DNA of 64,000 nt from Gnetum montanum (taxonomy: Eukaryota; Streptophyta; Gnetopsida; Gnetales; Gnetaceae). The number at the start of each line of letters is the position of its first letter. Position 1 is the first letter of the stretch. Shown here piece after piece: positions 23,690 through 32,637 of this stretch. A program made the translations under genes and the position numbers. The notes below the pieces were generated by a model. The model had not been told where the DNA came from and made no database searches. It saw only the letters and a program-made list of their open reading frames with translations. The stretch is from positions 750,100 to 814,099 of the forward strand of contig MNCI01012628.1 of assembly GCA_015680685.1 (NCBI GenBank), given 5' to 3'.

Positions 23690-25080
23690 ATATGTTACAT
23701 TGACCTATTTGATATCCATATCAAGATCATAAATATTTCATTAATAAACATAGTATTTTCAGTTGACTAATCTAACATGTTAAGATGTGAGAACATAATT
23801 TATGTGTTATTTGTAGTTGTACAAAAGATACTTAATGCAGCTTATCTGAGCAAGTTTTAGATGCATCAAAGTAGTGATAATATGTATTGTAATGTAATAT
23901 TGATGGCTTGGTATGAAGAAAGATGTTGGAGAGTATGTGGCTAAGTATTGGATGTGTTAGCATGTGAAGGAAGAGCATTAGAGGCCTAGTAGTTATCTTT
24001 ATTCATATACCATTATGGTGTAGAAATGGGAAATCATTGCCTTGGATTTCATCACTGGCTTACCTCATACTAGAAGTAGGAAAGATTTTATTCATATGTT
24101 CATAGATATTTTGGTCAAACATTTTCACTTATTGGTTACAAAAGCAACAACTAGCATAGAGGAGATTGCTCAATTATTCCTATAAGAGATTATCATATTT
24201 CATGAAGTTCCAAATAATATTTTATCATCTAGAGATCTAAAATTCACTTTAAAATTTTGACTATCTTTTTAGAAGAGTTTAGACTTGACTTTAAATTTTA
24301 GTTTAGCATACCATCCATAGATTAATGGCCAAATAGAAAGAATGAACCAAATTCTAGAGGACATGCTTCAAGCATGTACTTTAGAATACAAGGATATATG
24401 GAACAAAATTCTTTCAATAGTATAAATTTCTTACAACAATAGTTATAAGGTGAACTTGAAATTATTACATTATGAAGTCTTATATGGTAGATCATACCAT
24501 ACACCTTTTTGCTAGAACTCTATAGAGAATAGATAGAAGTCCAACATAGATATCATCGATGAGGTTATAGAATAGATCAAGAGGATTATATGTATATTGC
24601 AGATAACATAGGATAAGTATGTAAATTATTCCAATAATATGTGATGGCATTTGGAATTTATCATTGCTAATCATGTTTTTCTTAATATTGTATCATTACA
24701 AGGGGTTATGAAGTTAGGTAGAAGAGGTAAGTTAGCTTCTCACTACATTGATTTCTTTATGATTTTAATAGAAATTGGTGATATTTCCCATTAGCTTAAT
24801 CTTCCATAACAATTGCAATTAATTCATGATGTATTACATGTTTCCATGTTAAGAAAGCATGTTGCAGAACTTAGTCATCGAATAAATTGGTAGGAAGTTG
24901 ACCTACAATCAAATGTCAACTTTATAGAAAGTCTAGTTAAAATTATTAATATTATGGAGAGAAGTTTGAGTAAGGTGATTCCAATGGTTAAGGTCATTTG
25001 GAAACTACATGGAGTATAAGAAGCAACATGGAAAGTGGAAAAAGATCTTTATACTATACACCCTAACATCTTCAAGGAGG
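23690..25080 (+). pseudogene. Integrase relic of element B with chromodomain-like tail
   Basis: From about 23815 the reading is VVQKILNAAYLSKF and MHQSSDNMY, the Ty3 integrase zinc-binding start. The catalytic core follows: WEIIALDFITGLPHTRS (first acid D), then EVPNNILSSRDLKFT (second acid D within SSRD), then YHP.INGQIERMNQILEDML (Glu of the DDE triad). The C-terminal part reads GVMKLGRRGKLASHYID ('PLKGVMRFGKKGKLSPRYIGPF'), then IPMVKVIWKLHG, EATWKVEKDLY and HPNIF, which end the chromodomain-bearing integrases. Several stops. Confidence 0.8.
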
Positions 25081-25089
25081 AAAATTCTC

Positions 25090-25102
25090 AAGGGAGGGAT
25101 AA
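25090..25102 (+). other. Polypurine tract of element B
   Basis: AAGGGAGGGATAA directly precedes the 3' LTR start TGTAATAC. Confidence 0.75.
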
Positions 25103-26220
25103 TGTAATACTCCTACCTAAGATACCTATTATCCCTTAGTATGCTTACAATTTAAACCCTTAATGTTTCTTTTTGGATAACCTATATATAGGCCTGTTAC
25201 CCCTTATATTGACTATGCTTTATGATCTATATTTTTTTATTAACCTTTTTACTCTTTAGATATTATAAAATATTTTTTTTTACTTTTTCCCTTTATTTAT
25301 TTATTAATTCTAATACTTTTATCACATAGTATTATTTTTATAATTATTATATTTTAGTAATTTAATTTTTGGTATTTTAAATTATCTTTTAATTTAACAC
25401 ATGTGCATTAATGTCTTTTGCTAGAGTTTTAAGTTAGTAGGTATTAGGCATCAGATGAGTCATTGGCACATGGGATGCTACTTTGATTTGGTATGCTTTG
25501 TTATATAAATTTTATTTTAATAAAATTAAATTTTAATATTTTATATTTTGATTTTTAATTTGTTTCTAGCTTATGCTTTTACAAGGTCTTGTGGTAGTCC
25601 TTTCATTAATTATACCCTTGAATCTTAGACTTTGTTATTAGTTGGGCTTAGCCTTAGCGATCATCTTGGGCTTAGACATAGACATTAACTTTTCTCATAG
25701 GATATGTCCATCAAGCTAGCATTGGGCATTAACTCATGTCATTAAAAGATTTTTAAAAAAATTTAGATATGGAAATTTTATTTGATTTTATTTCTTCCAT
25801 GAGAGAGCATTCTATCCAATGTTTTTAAACCATCATTAGATTATAAATTGAATAACTTTTCTTTAAGAGAAATCTTGTGCTAATATCTAAAAGACTCAGC
25901 CAAAGAGAGAGATTTTATGAGATAGGATAGGATTTAGCTAGATCCAAATCTATAGCTATCCAAATATGTAGCATTAACCAAGACCTCTAGTAAGCCATAT
26001 TTTTAAATTTTGTTTTAGATCTTTCTTATATTTGATTGTCGACCTATCATTTTGTCTTGGATTTAGATCCTATCAAGAAGATTGAAGCCTTGTAGGATCC
26101 TTTGCTATAGCACTATTAATTTCAAGTAGGATAATTTGGTGTTTCACTATTTTAGGTTTTGGTATTTACCTGGTATGCATCTTATTTGTGAAATCTAGTT
26201 TGTTTAGTAATAGTTTATTA

Positions 26221-26225
26221 ATGTG
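26221..26225. repeat. Target-site duplication of element A, left copy
   Basis: ATGTG, identical to 32633-32637. Confidence 0.85.
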
Positions 26226-27053
26226 TGATGAGTGGTGAGGTACCCCTACACTCAACCATACGAATACGAGCGTTACACGCGTGATCTGGTTGAACTCCGT
26301 AGACTAAGTGCCTACACGCCTTATGGAACACTTAAGGTTAATCATTCATTGTCTTCCCAGACTTACTTGTATTTGTCATGGTTGTATGGTTAAGTAAGTA
26401 TGAGGTATATGATTTTTATGTCTTTTCGGTTTTATCTCCTATGATAATGAGGTGAAGGGTGAAGAGACTAATTAACTAACTTTAACTAACTAACTAAGCC
26501 TTAATTAACCTAGCATTAGCATCCATTCCCACTTACCGTTCACACCCTGAACCAATGCAACCTTGGTTACCAAACACTATTCGTTACTGGGATCACCAAG
26601 CATAACGCACGTGCTTGAAGCAGTCATACTGAATGCACTTAACTATGGGAGAATGGTTGAGAGAGATTTAATTAACTAATAAAGCATTTAAATGATGAAC
26701 AATAAATAATAATAAGTAAAGTCCTATCTACTTTAGTCCATGCACTGCAAGGTTTATCCAAGAAGTTCGTCTTTATTTCCGTACACAAACTTGTGTTCAG
26801 GTATAATATTTTCTTGAATAAAGATCCATTCACTTTGGAACTCCTACTGCGGGCACATGGAAATTATTCTATCTCTGGAGAGGAAAAACTTCTAGAGTTT
26901 CACTACGGTTTAGGCCTAAACTTCAAACAAGGGAGAGTCACCTCTTATTTATAGATTTGGCGATGCACTACGATATCACGTACGTGATATCGCAGGGGAA
27001 GACGCGATATCGTGTACATGATATCATGGGGGATGCGATATCGCGTCCCATCA
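26226..27053 (-). mobile_element. 3' LTR of element A (828 bp)
   Basis: On the minus strand it begins TGATGGGACGCGATATCGC at 27053, passes the palindrome array (26971-27046) and the TATA box (plus-strand TATTTATA 26946-26953), and ends CTCATCA at 26226. It is full length compared with the shortened 5' LTR. Confidence 0.87.
26971..27046. promoter_or_regulatory. GATATC palindrome array in the U3 of element A
   Basis: It holds a perfect 22-bp palindrome at 26971-26992 (CGATATCACG then TACGTGATATCG), followed by GCGATATCG, CATGATATCATG and GCGATATCGCG. The array lies directly upstream of the TATA box in the direction of transcription. CpGs are unusually dense for this window. Confidence 0.65.
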
Positions 27054-28735
27054 TATTCCCATGACTGAATAAAAATTCATCCTTGAGTTCCTTACAAAAT
27101 ATTGGGAAGGTATGGGATTATTGACTCAAATGGAACTAATGGTGAATGGGATGACATGTGAATGGATCATCATTAAAAGACAAGACAAAATTTGTGTTCA
27201 CGACAACAAGAGTGAACACTTTATACATTTGACATCAGGCCTCATTTGGAAGCTGAGAAAGAGAGAGAGAAAGAAAGAATTTTTGCTGCTGCCAACACTA
27301 AGATTGCACCTTTCATTGTCCATCCATAAGCATGCCATCCATCTCATTCCTTGCATAGTTGCTTCAGCACTGGTCCATTCCATGTGTTTCCTCTAGATCC
27401 AATCTATTGTTGTATGATTGCCATCTACACACACAACATAGTCTTTATGGTAAATGAATCACAATGTAGTTGATACCTTGCTTTGGCGAAAGGCCCGTTG
27501 GTTGAGTTGTGGTATGGCTGATACAGATCTGGAGATATAATAGTGGTGACTAACGAAGGTGTAGGGGTTAGGAGAAAATCGAAAAAATTGGACCAGGACC
27601 CTCATGACTAATTGCGAACCTCCGGAAGCAATAGAATGGAGAAAGAAAAAGAATATGAAAGATGGAGAAAAAGAGACAACTATAACGTCGGTGAAATGGA
27701 TGTCAAGATGGAAATGAAAAAAATAGAGTGGATTGCAAAAATATTAAGGGAAAGAATTTAACTGGTGTACCACATAGGAATGCCAGTGGCTCCTCCCCAA
27801 AGCAGGCTCATGCCCTTAATGCCCTGACAAACCCACATTTGAAGAGTCTGTAGGCTCTAGGAATGTCATTTGGGATAAGATTTAAAGTCTTAACCACAAG
27901 AATTTACCAAAAAGAAAACAATGTGTCAACCAAAATATACACTAATGATACAATCGGAAATGAGGTGAACAATGGAGACAAGGATGGAGAGAAGAGAATG
28001 CAATGGAATCCCAAGAACAAGGTGGTGTACAACCCCTTGTGTATTTCATGGTTAATGTGACTTAGTAGATCCCATTCCAAGTCCTACCTCAACAAACCAC
28101 ATCCAGTGACTTTGCATTAATGCATTTAGCCAATCCATCCCCTTGAAGTAACAAGAATGCCTTCCCAAAGAGCCACCACCATTCCGAAAAAATGAAGGAG
28201 GAGAGAATGGGAAGCGAGAAGGGCCTTAGTTAGAGGGAACATTTTTATTTTAGTTCCATAACCAGTGCTTGTAGCCCAAATGATTATTTCGTCTAAGGGG
28301 TGTGCTTTGAATTCTTATTTAGAAAGGGACTATACATTTCCAAGTCGAGAGAGATCATAGAAATTTGTGGATGTATGGATGAAGTCGACTCATTGCCTAT
28401 CATATCAAAAGAACCATACCTTAGTATCAACATCATAATCTTAAAGGTAAAAACCAAACATTAGCAATCAATATAAAACAGTTCATACCATCATTAAGAA
28501 CACTTATTGGGTGAAAAACTTATAATATGGATAACACACACAAGAAATGGAAAAGTATGAATGATGTTGTAAAACAAAAACAAGAAAAGTTAAAGAAATT
28601 TGTAAAACAAAAATGTGTAAAACAAAAACATGTAAAATAAAAACGTGTAAAACAAAAACTTAAAAGAACTGAGGTTCTCAAATTATTAGCATAGGTGGCA
28701 ATCTCCCCCATGACTGAATTGAAAGGGAGAGATTC
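27054..28735 (-). other. 3' untranslated region of element A
   Basis: It corresponds to the post-integrase region of element F. Shared marks are GGGAGAT.GCCA..ATGCTAA followed by a TTTTACA-rich minisatellite, and ATTCAGTCATGGGAATA just before the LTR (ATTCAGTGGTGAGGGTA in F), the degenerate polypurine tract. No env-like frame is visible. Confidence 0.65.
28566..28662. repeat. Minisatellite (GTAAAACAAAAA.T)n in element A
   Basis: Five to six imperfect copies of a unit of about 15-17 bp, such as TGTAAAACAAAAACA. The same type of TTTTACAC.TTT repeat occurs at the matching place in element F (47143-47225, opposite orientation), so it belongs to the family's 3' region. Confidence 0.7.
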
Positions 28736-29015
28736 GAAATAGTGAGCGCCTGTTTGAATTTTTTAGGAGTGTCCAACTTCTCCCGATTGATGTTTTCAGG
28801 TTAAGGGGTGGAAGTTGGCGATGCTCATATTCCAACGTATCTATGCTTTCGATGTGGATGCAGGTTGTTCCCCCAGTTCATTCCATGCATGTTGGTGGGT
28901 TGCTCTCTTGATTAGCTGTCAACCACTCCGTGTTCTCTTGTTGAGTGGTTGCTACATACAGGCACCTTTGTATCTGATTTTCTTGTGCACACTAGTTGCA
29001 TGCAAGAGATGCTGA
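28736..29015 (-). other. Unmatched 280-bp segment at the pol deletion of element A
   Basis: It lies between the end of the protease reading and the start of the F-like 3' region. I see no RT, RNase H or integrase motif in any frame. It is either the scar of the deletion, a remnant of integrase C-terminus too diverged to read, or filler DNA. Confidence 0.4.
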
Positions 29016-29530
29016 TCATTCCTCCATGTCATCCCCCTCTGAGTCACTGTATGTGATGCATGGAACTTTCTTCTTCTCAATCTTTCCATAAATGTTCACC
29101 TTAGATATTTCCAAGGAAAGATTGCGAATTCCTAGCCATGCGTCTATTGTACTTAGCCATGCCCTTCCCATTATAATTGGGAAGTCCCCTTTATTGCTGT
29201 TGACTTCTATCACCAGGAAATCAACTAGGTATGACCAACCACACATAGTGGTAATGATGTCCTCAACCTGTCCCAAAGGAACAGTGATGGACTAGTCAGC
29301 CAGCTCTAGTTAGATATTTCTCTTCTTAAGTGGAGGTAGGTTCCAGGCTTTATACATTTCTCGCGAGATTAAGTTGACTCCAGAACCTGAGTCAAGAAGA
29401 GCCTTATGAGGTTCATTCCCAGCGACTTGGAGATAAATTAGGGGGCTTCTAGGATCAGAGAATTTCTTGGGAAGGTGGCCTACCTTGATCCAGTCAGTAA
29501 TGGTATGTGTTAACATAACCATGTGCGTTG
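29016..29530 (-). pseudogene. Protease of element A (retropepsin, DSGSG)
   Basis: Two adjoining open stretches in one domain (29310-29522, then 29016-29276). The first reads ALLDSGSGVNLIS, the retropepsin active-site loop with D-S-G intact, preceded by PRSPLIYLQVAGNEP. The second continues with GDFPIIMGRAWLSTIDAWLG, matching the F copy FPIIMGRAWLSIIDARMG and the general 'FPILLGRPWL' segment, which ends the fold. A stop and a short gap separate them. It would process the Gag polyprotein. Confidence 0.75.
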
Positions 29531-30249
29531 AGCTCTATTGTTGGTTTGAAGGGAGCTTTGACGCCTTATTTGTTGGAGGAGTGGTCATAGACTTAACCTC
29601 TTGTGGTTGTGAGAGCTTGTTTGGACTCCTGGTTCTAAAGAAAGGTCTTCTCATTCTACGGTTGTCAGAACCAGCAGTGGGTTGAAGGTTTACAGCTCTC
29701 GTAGCATTACGTTGCTGTGGTTGAGTGGGGAGTTTCCCTTGCATTGTTGGAGCAGGAGGTAGTGGAACTACCAACGTAAGAGAGGCGAATGGATTCAGAG
29801 GATGGTATGTATATGGTGTGTCTCTTGGAGAAGAAGGAGGCCTAAAATACTCCTAAACTTGGTAGTGACATTGTGGAGTTGCATGATCCATAGAGTCACT
29901 TGGAGAAACCATATGCTACACTTAGTAGCCATACGGGTCTGGTTGCCAGTAAGGGTATTGTTGCCTAGGTGGTGGCATCCCCCATGACTGTGGGTGTTGC
30001 CACTGTTGGTGTTGCCTGATAGGTTGTGGCGGAGTTCCACTTGGATAATACGTTAATGGTTGGTGGAACTACCTTGGGTTACCTTGGGGATAAGGTAACC
30101 TTCAGGGTGCCTGCCGTCTGTTAAGTCTTGGATTGAGTGCATACACCCCAGACTCTTATAGATGTGAGATTATTGGGCAACATCCCTTAGGATGGTCATA
30201 TTGGTAGATCTCACATCCACCATCATTTTCTATATCCGAATTCACAACC
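29531..30249 (-). pseudogene. Gag-protease linker relic of element A (Pro/Gln/Thr-rich)
   Basis: A low-complexity Pro/Gln/Thr/Asn-rich reading lies between gag and protease, for example PLPPAPTMQGKLPTQPQQ at 29720-29774. Element F has an equivalent PQ-rich region at 43400-44080. Several stops. Confidence 0.5.
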
Positions 30250-30513
30250 TCATCGACGATAGTCATTTTCCCTTACCCTTGTCACGTGCATGGCCTGAAT
30301 CTCTCTGCTTTTCTTATCATGGTCACTACTTAGCTCCATAGACTCCTCTACAATTTTTAAAATAGTTTCAAACCTACTATCTATGGAGTACCACATTTGA
30401 TCTACCTTAGCTGACACTTCTGTTGTTAATTTCTGAAGCAACAAGGTTTTTCTATTCACCAACTCTTTGAGTGGTGACTCATCCTCTTCATCGCAAAATC
30501 TTACTCCCTTCTT
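30250..30513 (-). pseudogene. C-terminal gag continuation of element A after a TGA
   Basis: The frame of the main gag stretch continues past one TGA (position of an expected Arg, CGA to TGA). It reads GVRFCDEEDESPLKELVNRK and AKVDQMWYSIDSRFETILK. Element F has the same: VVNRKTLSLQKF and AKVDQLWNSMDIRFQAILK (42980-43160). Confidence 0.65.
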
Positions 30514-31779
30514 TCAGAGGGAAGGATTGTGGTTATACTCTTCTGCACTTTTTCTTTTCCATAGCTCCCCTTCTTTTTTAGCTACTTGCTCCAACAATCG
30601 ATGAATTTCATGGGACCTAAGTTTAGATAATCTCCCTTGGGCATATTTCCCAAGGGTTCTCCTAGTTTCGTGTCTTAGCCCATCTATGAGGTGGCGTAGT
30701 TGATCCCGTTGTGTGTAACCATGGCCCGGGCAACGATCTAGCAATGCATAATATCGGCCCATGGCAGCATCCAAGGGTTCGTGATTACCCTGCTTCCATC
30801 CTTGGATCTGCTTACACAAGTTGGAAACTCTGGAGTACATTTGGTATTTATTGTTGAAGAGTTCTAACATCGTACTCCACCTCCTAATGGTTTTCGATTC
30901 TAAGGATTGGTACCAACTCTTTGCTTCTTTTATGAGTGTCCTAGGAAACAACTTTAACTTTTGCCACTCATTTTCAATATTTTGCAAGGTGCAGGCATCG
31001 TGGAATGCCTGTAAGTGATTTTTCGGATTAGCATTGTATCCCCCCTCAAATCGTGGGATATTATTCATATCCAGTCTCTTGATCCAGCTATCTTTTTGGT
31101 GCCTTGTAGGTACTCTCATTGCCTCCATAATATCTAACATACTTTGGGTGGCAAGTAGGGGTTCATCATGATCATATCTCTCATGAAGTCTATGATGCCT
31201 ACGTGGTTCCCTACTTTTCCTTCTTTCATGCCTTGACTCTCTAGAGTGCCCTCGTCCTTGCTCTCGACTCTCTTGTCGAGGTCTCTCATTTTGCTTACCC
31301 TTATCCTCACTGTTGTGCTCATTATGACTGTGTCCTGATGTGGAAGGAGAGGGTGAATGATGTGACGAAGGGGAAGAAGAAGGAGAACCATTGCCATGAT
31401 GATGTTTCTTACCTTCTCTTTGGTGACTATGGCCCTGATCATGATGACAATCCGAATGCCCATCCTTGTCATGTGTTTTTGTTCCCTCAGTGAACACTTG
31501 GTGTTCATGGGGATCAGAACCAAGGTTATGAATCATGGAGCATAAGTTCTGATACCCCACCTCCTCACCATTGTTAGGAGGGGGAACATCATTCGATATA
31601 GAACTTGTTATAACTGGTTCACCATCTCCAATTTCTCTTAGGACGTGCAGGACCCCTTTGCCCTTCAACAATGGATGGTGGCTCTCCTGCCTCGAGTCCC
31701 TTAGACGTTGCGTTGCTATGGGATGGTAATCCCTTATGTCATAATATTCTACAATGTATTCAGCGTATAATTCTGTCAT
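30514..31779 (-). CDS. Gag of element A (largest intact frame in the window, 421 codons)
   Basis: Gag forms the virus-like particle of the element. Residues about 225-330 hold the Retrotrans_gag core: NPKNHLQAFHDACTLQNIE, WQKLKLFPRTLIKEAKSWYQ and WSTMLELFNNKYQ. RCPGHGYTQRDQLRHLIDGL follows, typical of Athila-type gag. Residues about 93-210 are very rich in His, Ser, Arg and Glu (clusters such as HHDQGHSHQREGKKHHH and SRESRHERRKSREPRRHHR). No CCHC knuckle is seen. The true start is upstream at 32015. Between lie a TAG at the codon just before IGMTELY and an approximately 30-bp deletion relative to F and G, so the 421-codon ATG is only the first one after the breaks. Confidence 0.72.
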   Translation of the reverse strand: MTELYAEYIVEYYDIRDYHPIATQRLRDSRQESHHPLLKGKGVLHVLREIGDGEPVITSSISNDVPPPNNGEEVGYQNLCSMIHNLGSDPHEHQVFTEGTKTHDKDGHSDCHHDQGHSHQREGKKHHHGNGSPSSSPSSHHSPSPSTSGHSHNEHNSEDKGKQNERPRQESREQGRGHSRESRHERRKSREPRRHHRLHERYDHDEPLLATQSMLDIMEAMRVPTRHQKDSWIKRLDMNNIPRFEGGYNANPKNHLQAFHDACTLQNIENEWQKLKLFPRTLIKEAKSWYQSLESKTIRRWSTMLELFNNKYQMYSRVSNLCKQIQGWKQGNHEPLDAAMGRYYALLDRCPGHGYTQRDQLRHLIDGLRHETRRTLGKYAQGRLSKLRSHEIHRLLEQVAKKEGELWKRKSAEEYNHNPSL

Positions 31780-32015
31780 GCCTATCTATGCAAGAGCACG
31801 AAGAAGTATGTTAGGGACTACCTGATCTGGAGGTAACACTATGTTACCTTGCAAGTCTCTCCAACGCAGTTGTTCATCCTGATGAAGGATAAAGGTAAAT
31901 TTACCACCCGATACTATTGAGGAACTAGTGGTTTTTGGTTATGTGTTTGGTGCTGCCAACTTTCTCTAGTGTGATCCCTAGGTGGTGAAGTGCTTTTGTT
32001 CAAAGAAGAAGACAT
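31780..32015 (-). pseudogene. N-terminal part of element A gag, broken
   Basis: Starts ATGTCTTCTTCT at 32015 (MSSSLNKSTSPPRDH), like F (MSSSHRSNSMPKF at 41587). After QTHNQKPLVPQ a TAG and a deletion of about 30 bp remove the residues YAHP.EYVP seen in F and G. The reading then resumes as KFTFILHQDEQLRWRDLQGN and ends at a TAG before the main stretch. Confidence 0.65.
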
Positions 32016-32141
32016 TGTTTCTTATTCGGTATGCTGATTAATCGTTATATAAAATTTCTTCTGATTAACCCTAAGGGTTCATTTAAGCTCCCAATGATAT
32101 CAATAATTTCCTATGTTCTACTTAGCGCACAAACAACTTAG

Positions 32142-32159
32142 TCCCTGACAATGGCGCCA
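32142..32159 (-). other. Primer-binding site of element A (tRNA-Asp type)
   Basis: On the minus strand TGGCGCCATTGTCAGGGA begins one base after the LTR and matches 15 of 18 positions of the tRNA-Asp 3' end complement (TGGCGCCGTTGCCGGGGA). The match stops there; the following leader aligns with F, not with tRNA. Confidence 0.85.
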
Positions 32160-32160
32160 A

Positions 32161-32632
32161 TGATGAGTGGCGAGGGACCCCTACACTCAACCATACAAAT
32201 ACGAGCATTACACACGTGATCCGGTCGAACTCCATAGACTAAGTGCCTACATGCCTTATGGAACACTTAAGGTTAATTGTTTGTTGTCTTCCTAGACTTA
32301 CTTGTATTTTTCACAGTTGTATGGTTAAGTCTGAGGTATATGATTTTTATGTCTTTTCGATTATATCTCCTATGCTAATGAGGTGAAGGGTGAAGAGACT
32401 AATTAACTAAATTTAACTAACTAAGGGAGAGCCCCCTCTTATTTATAGAAAAATTGCCAGAGTTTCACTATGGTTTAGCCCTAAACTTCAAACAAGGGAG
32501 AGCTGCCTCTTATTTATAGATTTGGCAATGCACTGAGATATCAAGTACGCGATATCGCAGGGGATGCAATATTGCGGCGGATGCGATATCACGTACGTGA
32601 TATTGTGGCCCATGCGATATCGCATCCCATCA
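32161..32632 (-). mobile_element. 5' LTR of element A, shortened to 472 bp with duplicated TATA region
   Basis: It has the same ends as the 3' LTR but lacks about 0.4 kb of the R/U5 part. The segment around the TATA box is present twice (plus-strand TTATTTATAG at 32439-32448 and 32510-32519, each next to GGGAGAG...CCTCTT). The palindrome array (about 32535-32628) includes an 18-bp perfect palindrome at 32586-32603. Confidence 0.82.
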
Positions 32633-32637
32633 ATGTG
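32633..32637. repeat. Target-site duplication of element A, right copy
   Basis: ATGTG, identical to 26221-26225. Confidence 0.85.

Larger units (their letters stand above)
26226..32632 (-). mobile_element. Element A: internally deleted Athila-like Ty3/gypsy element (gag and protease only)
   Basis: A minus-strand element of 6.4 kb. It has LTRs at both ends (TGATGGGA...CTCATCA), a tRNA-Asp-type primer site at its 5' LTR and a perfect 5-bp duplication ATGTG. It keeps a long gag frame and a protease with DSGSG. RT, RNase H and integrase, which relative F has between protease and the 3' region, are absent: protease ends near 29016 and the F-like 3' region starts near 28730. It therefore depended on another element for pol. 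The LTRs differ by roughly a tenth of positions in the shared part, so the insertion is not recent. Confidence 0.87.

Noticed and set aside
27112-27396. 94-codon plus-strand frame next to the 3' LTR of A
   Set aside because: Antisense to the element's 3' untranslated region; no motif, and overlapping frames on both strands are equally open.
31134-31523. 129-codon minus-strand frame inside gag of element A
   Set aside because: It is the alternative frame of the His/Ser/Arg-rich low-complexity gag segment. Composition mirrors the repeat codons and it has no independent support.
26221-32637. Direct repeats at LTR ends as a possible CRISPR or integron array
   Set aside because: Repeats are two LTRs with target duplications; there are no regularly spaced short repeats anywhere in the window.
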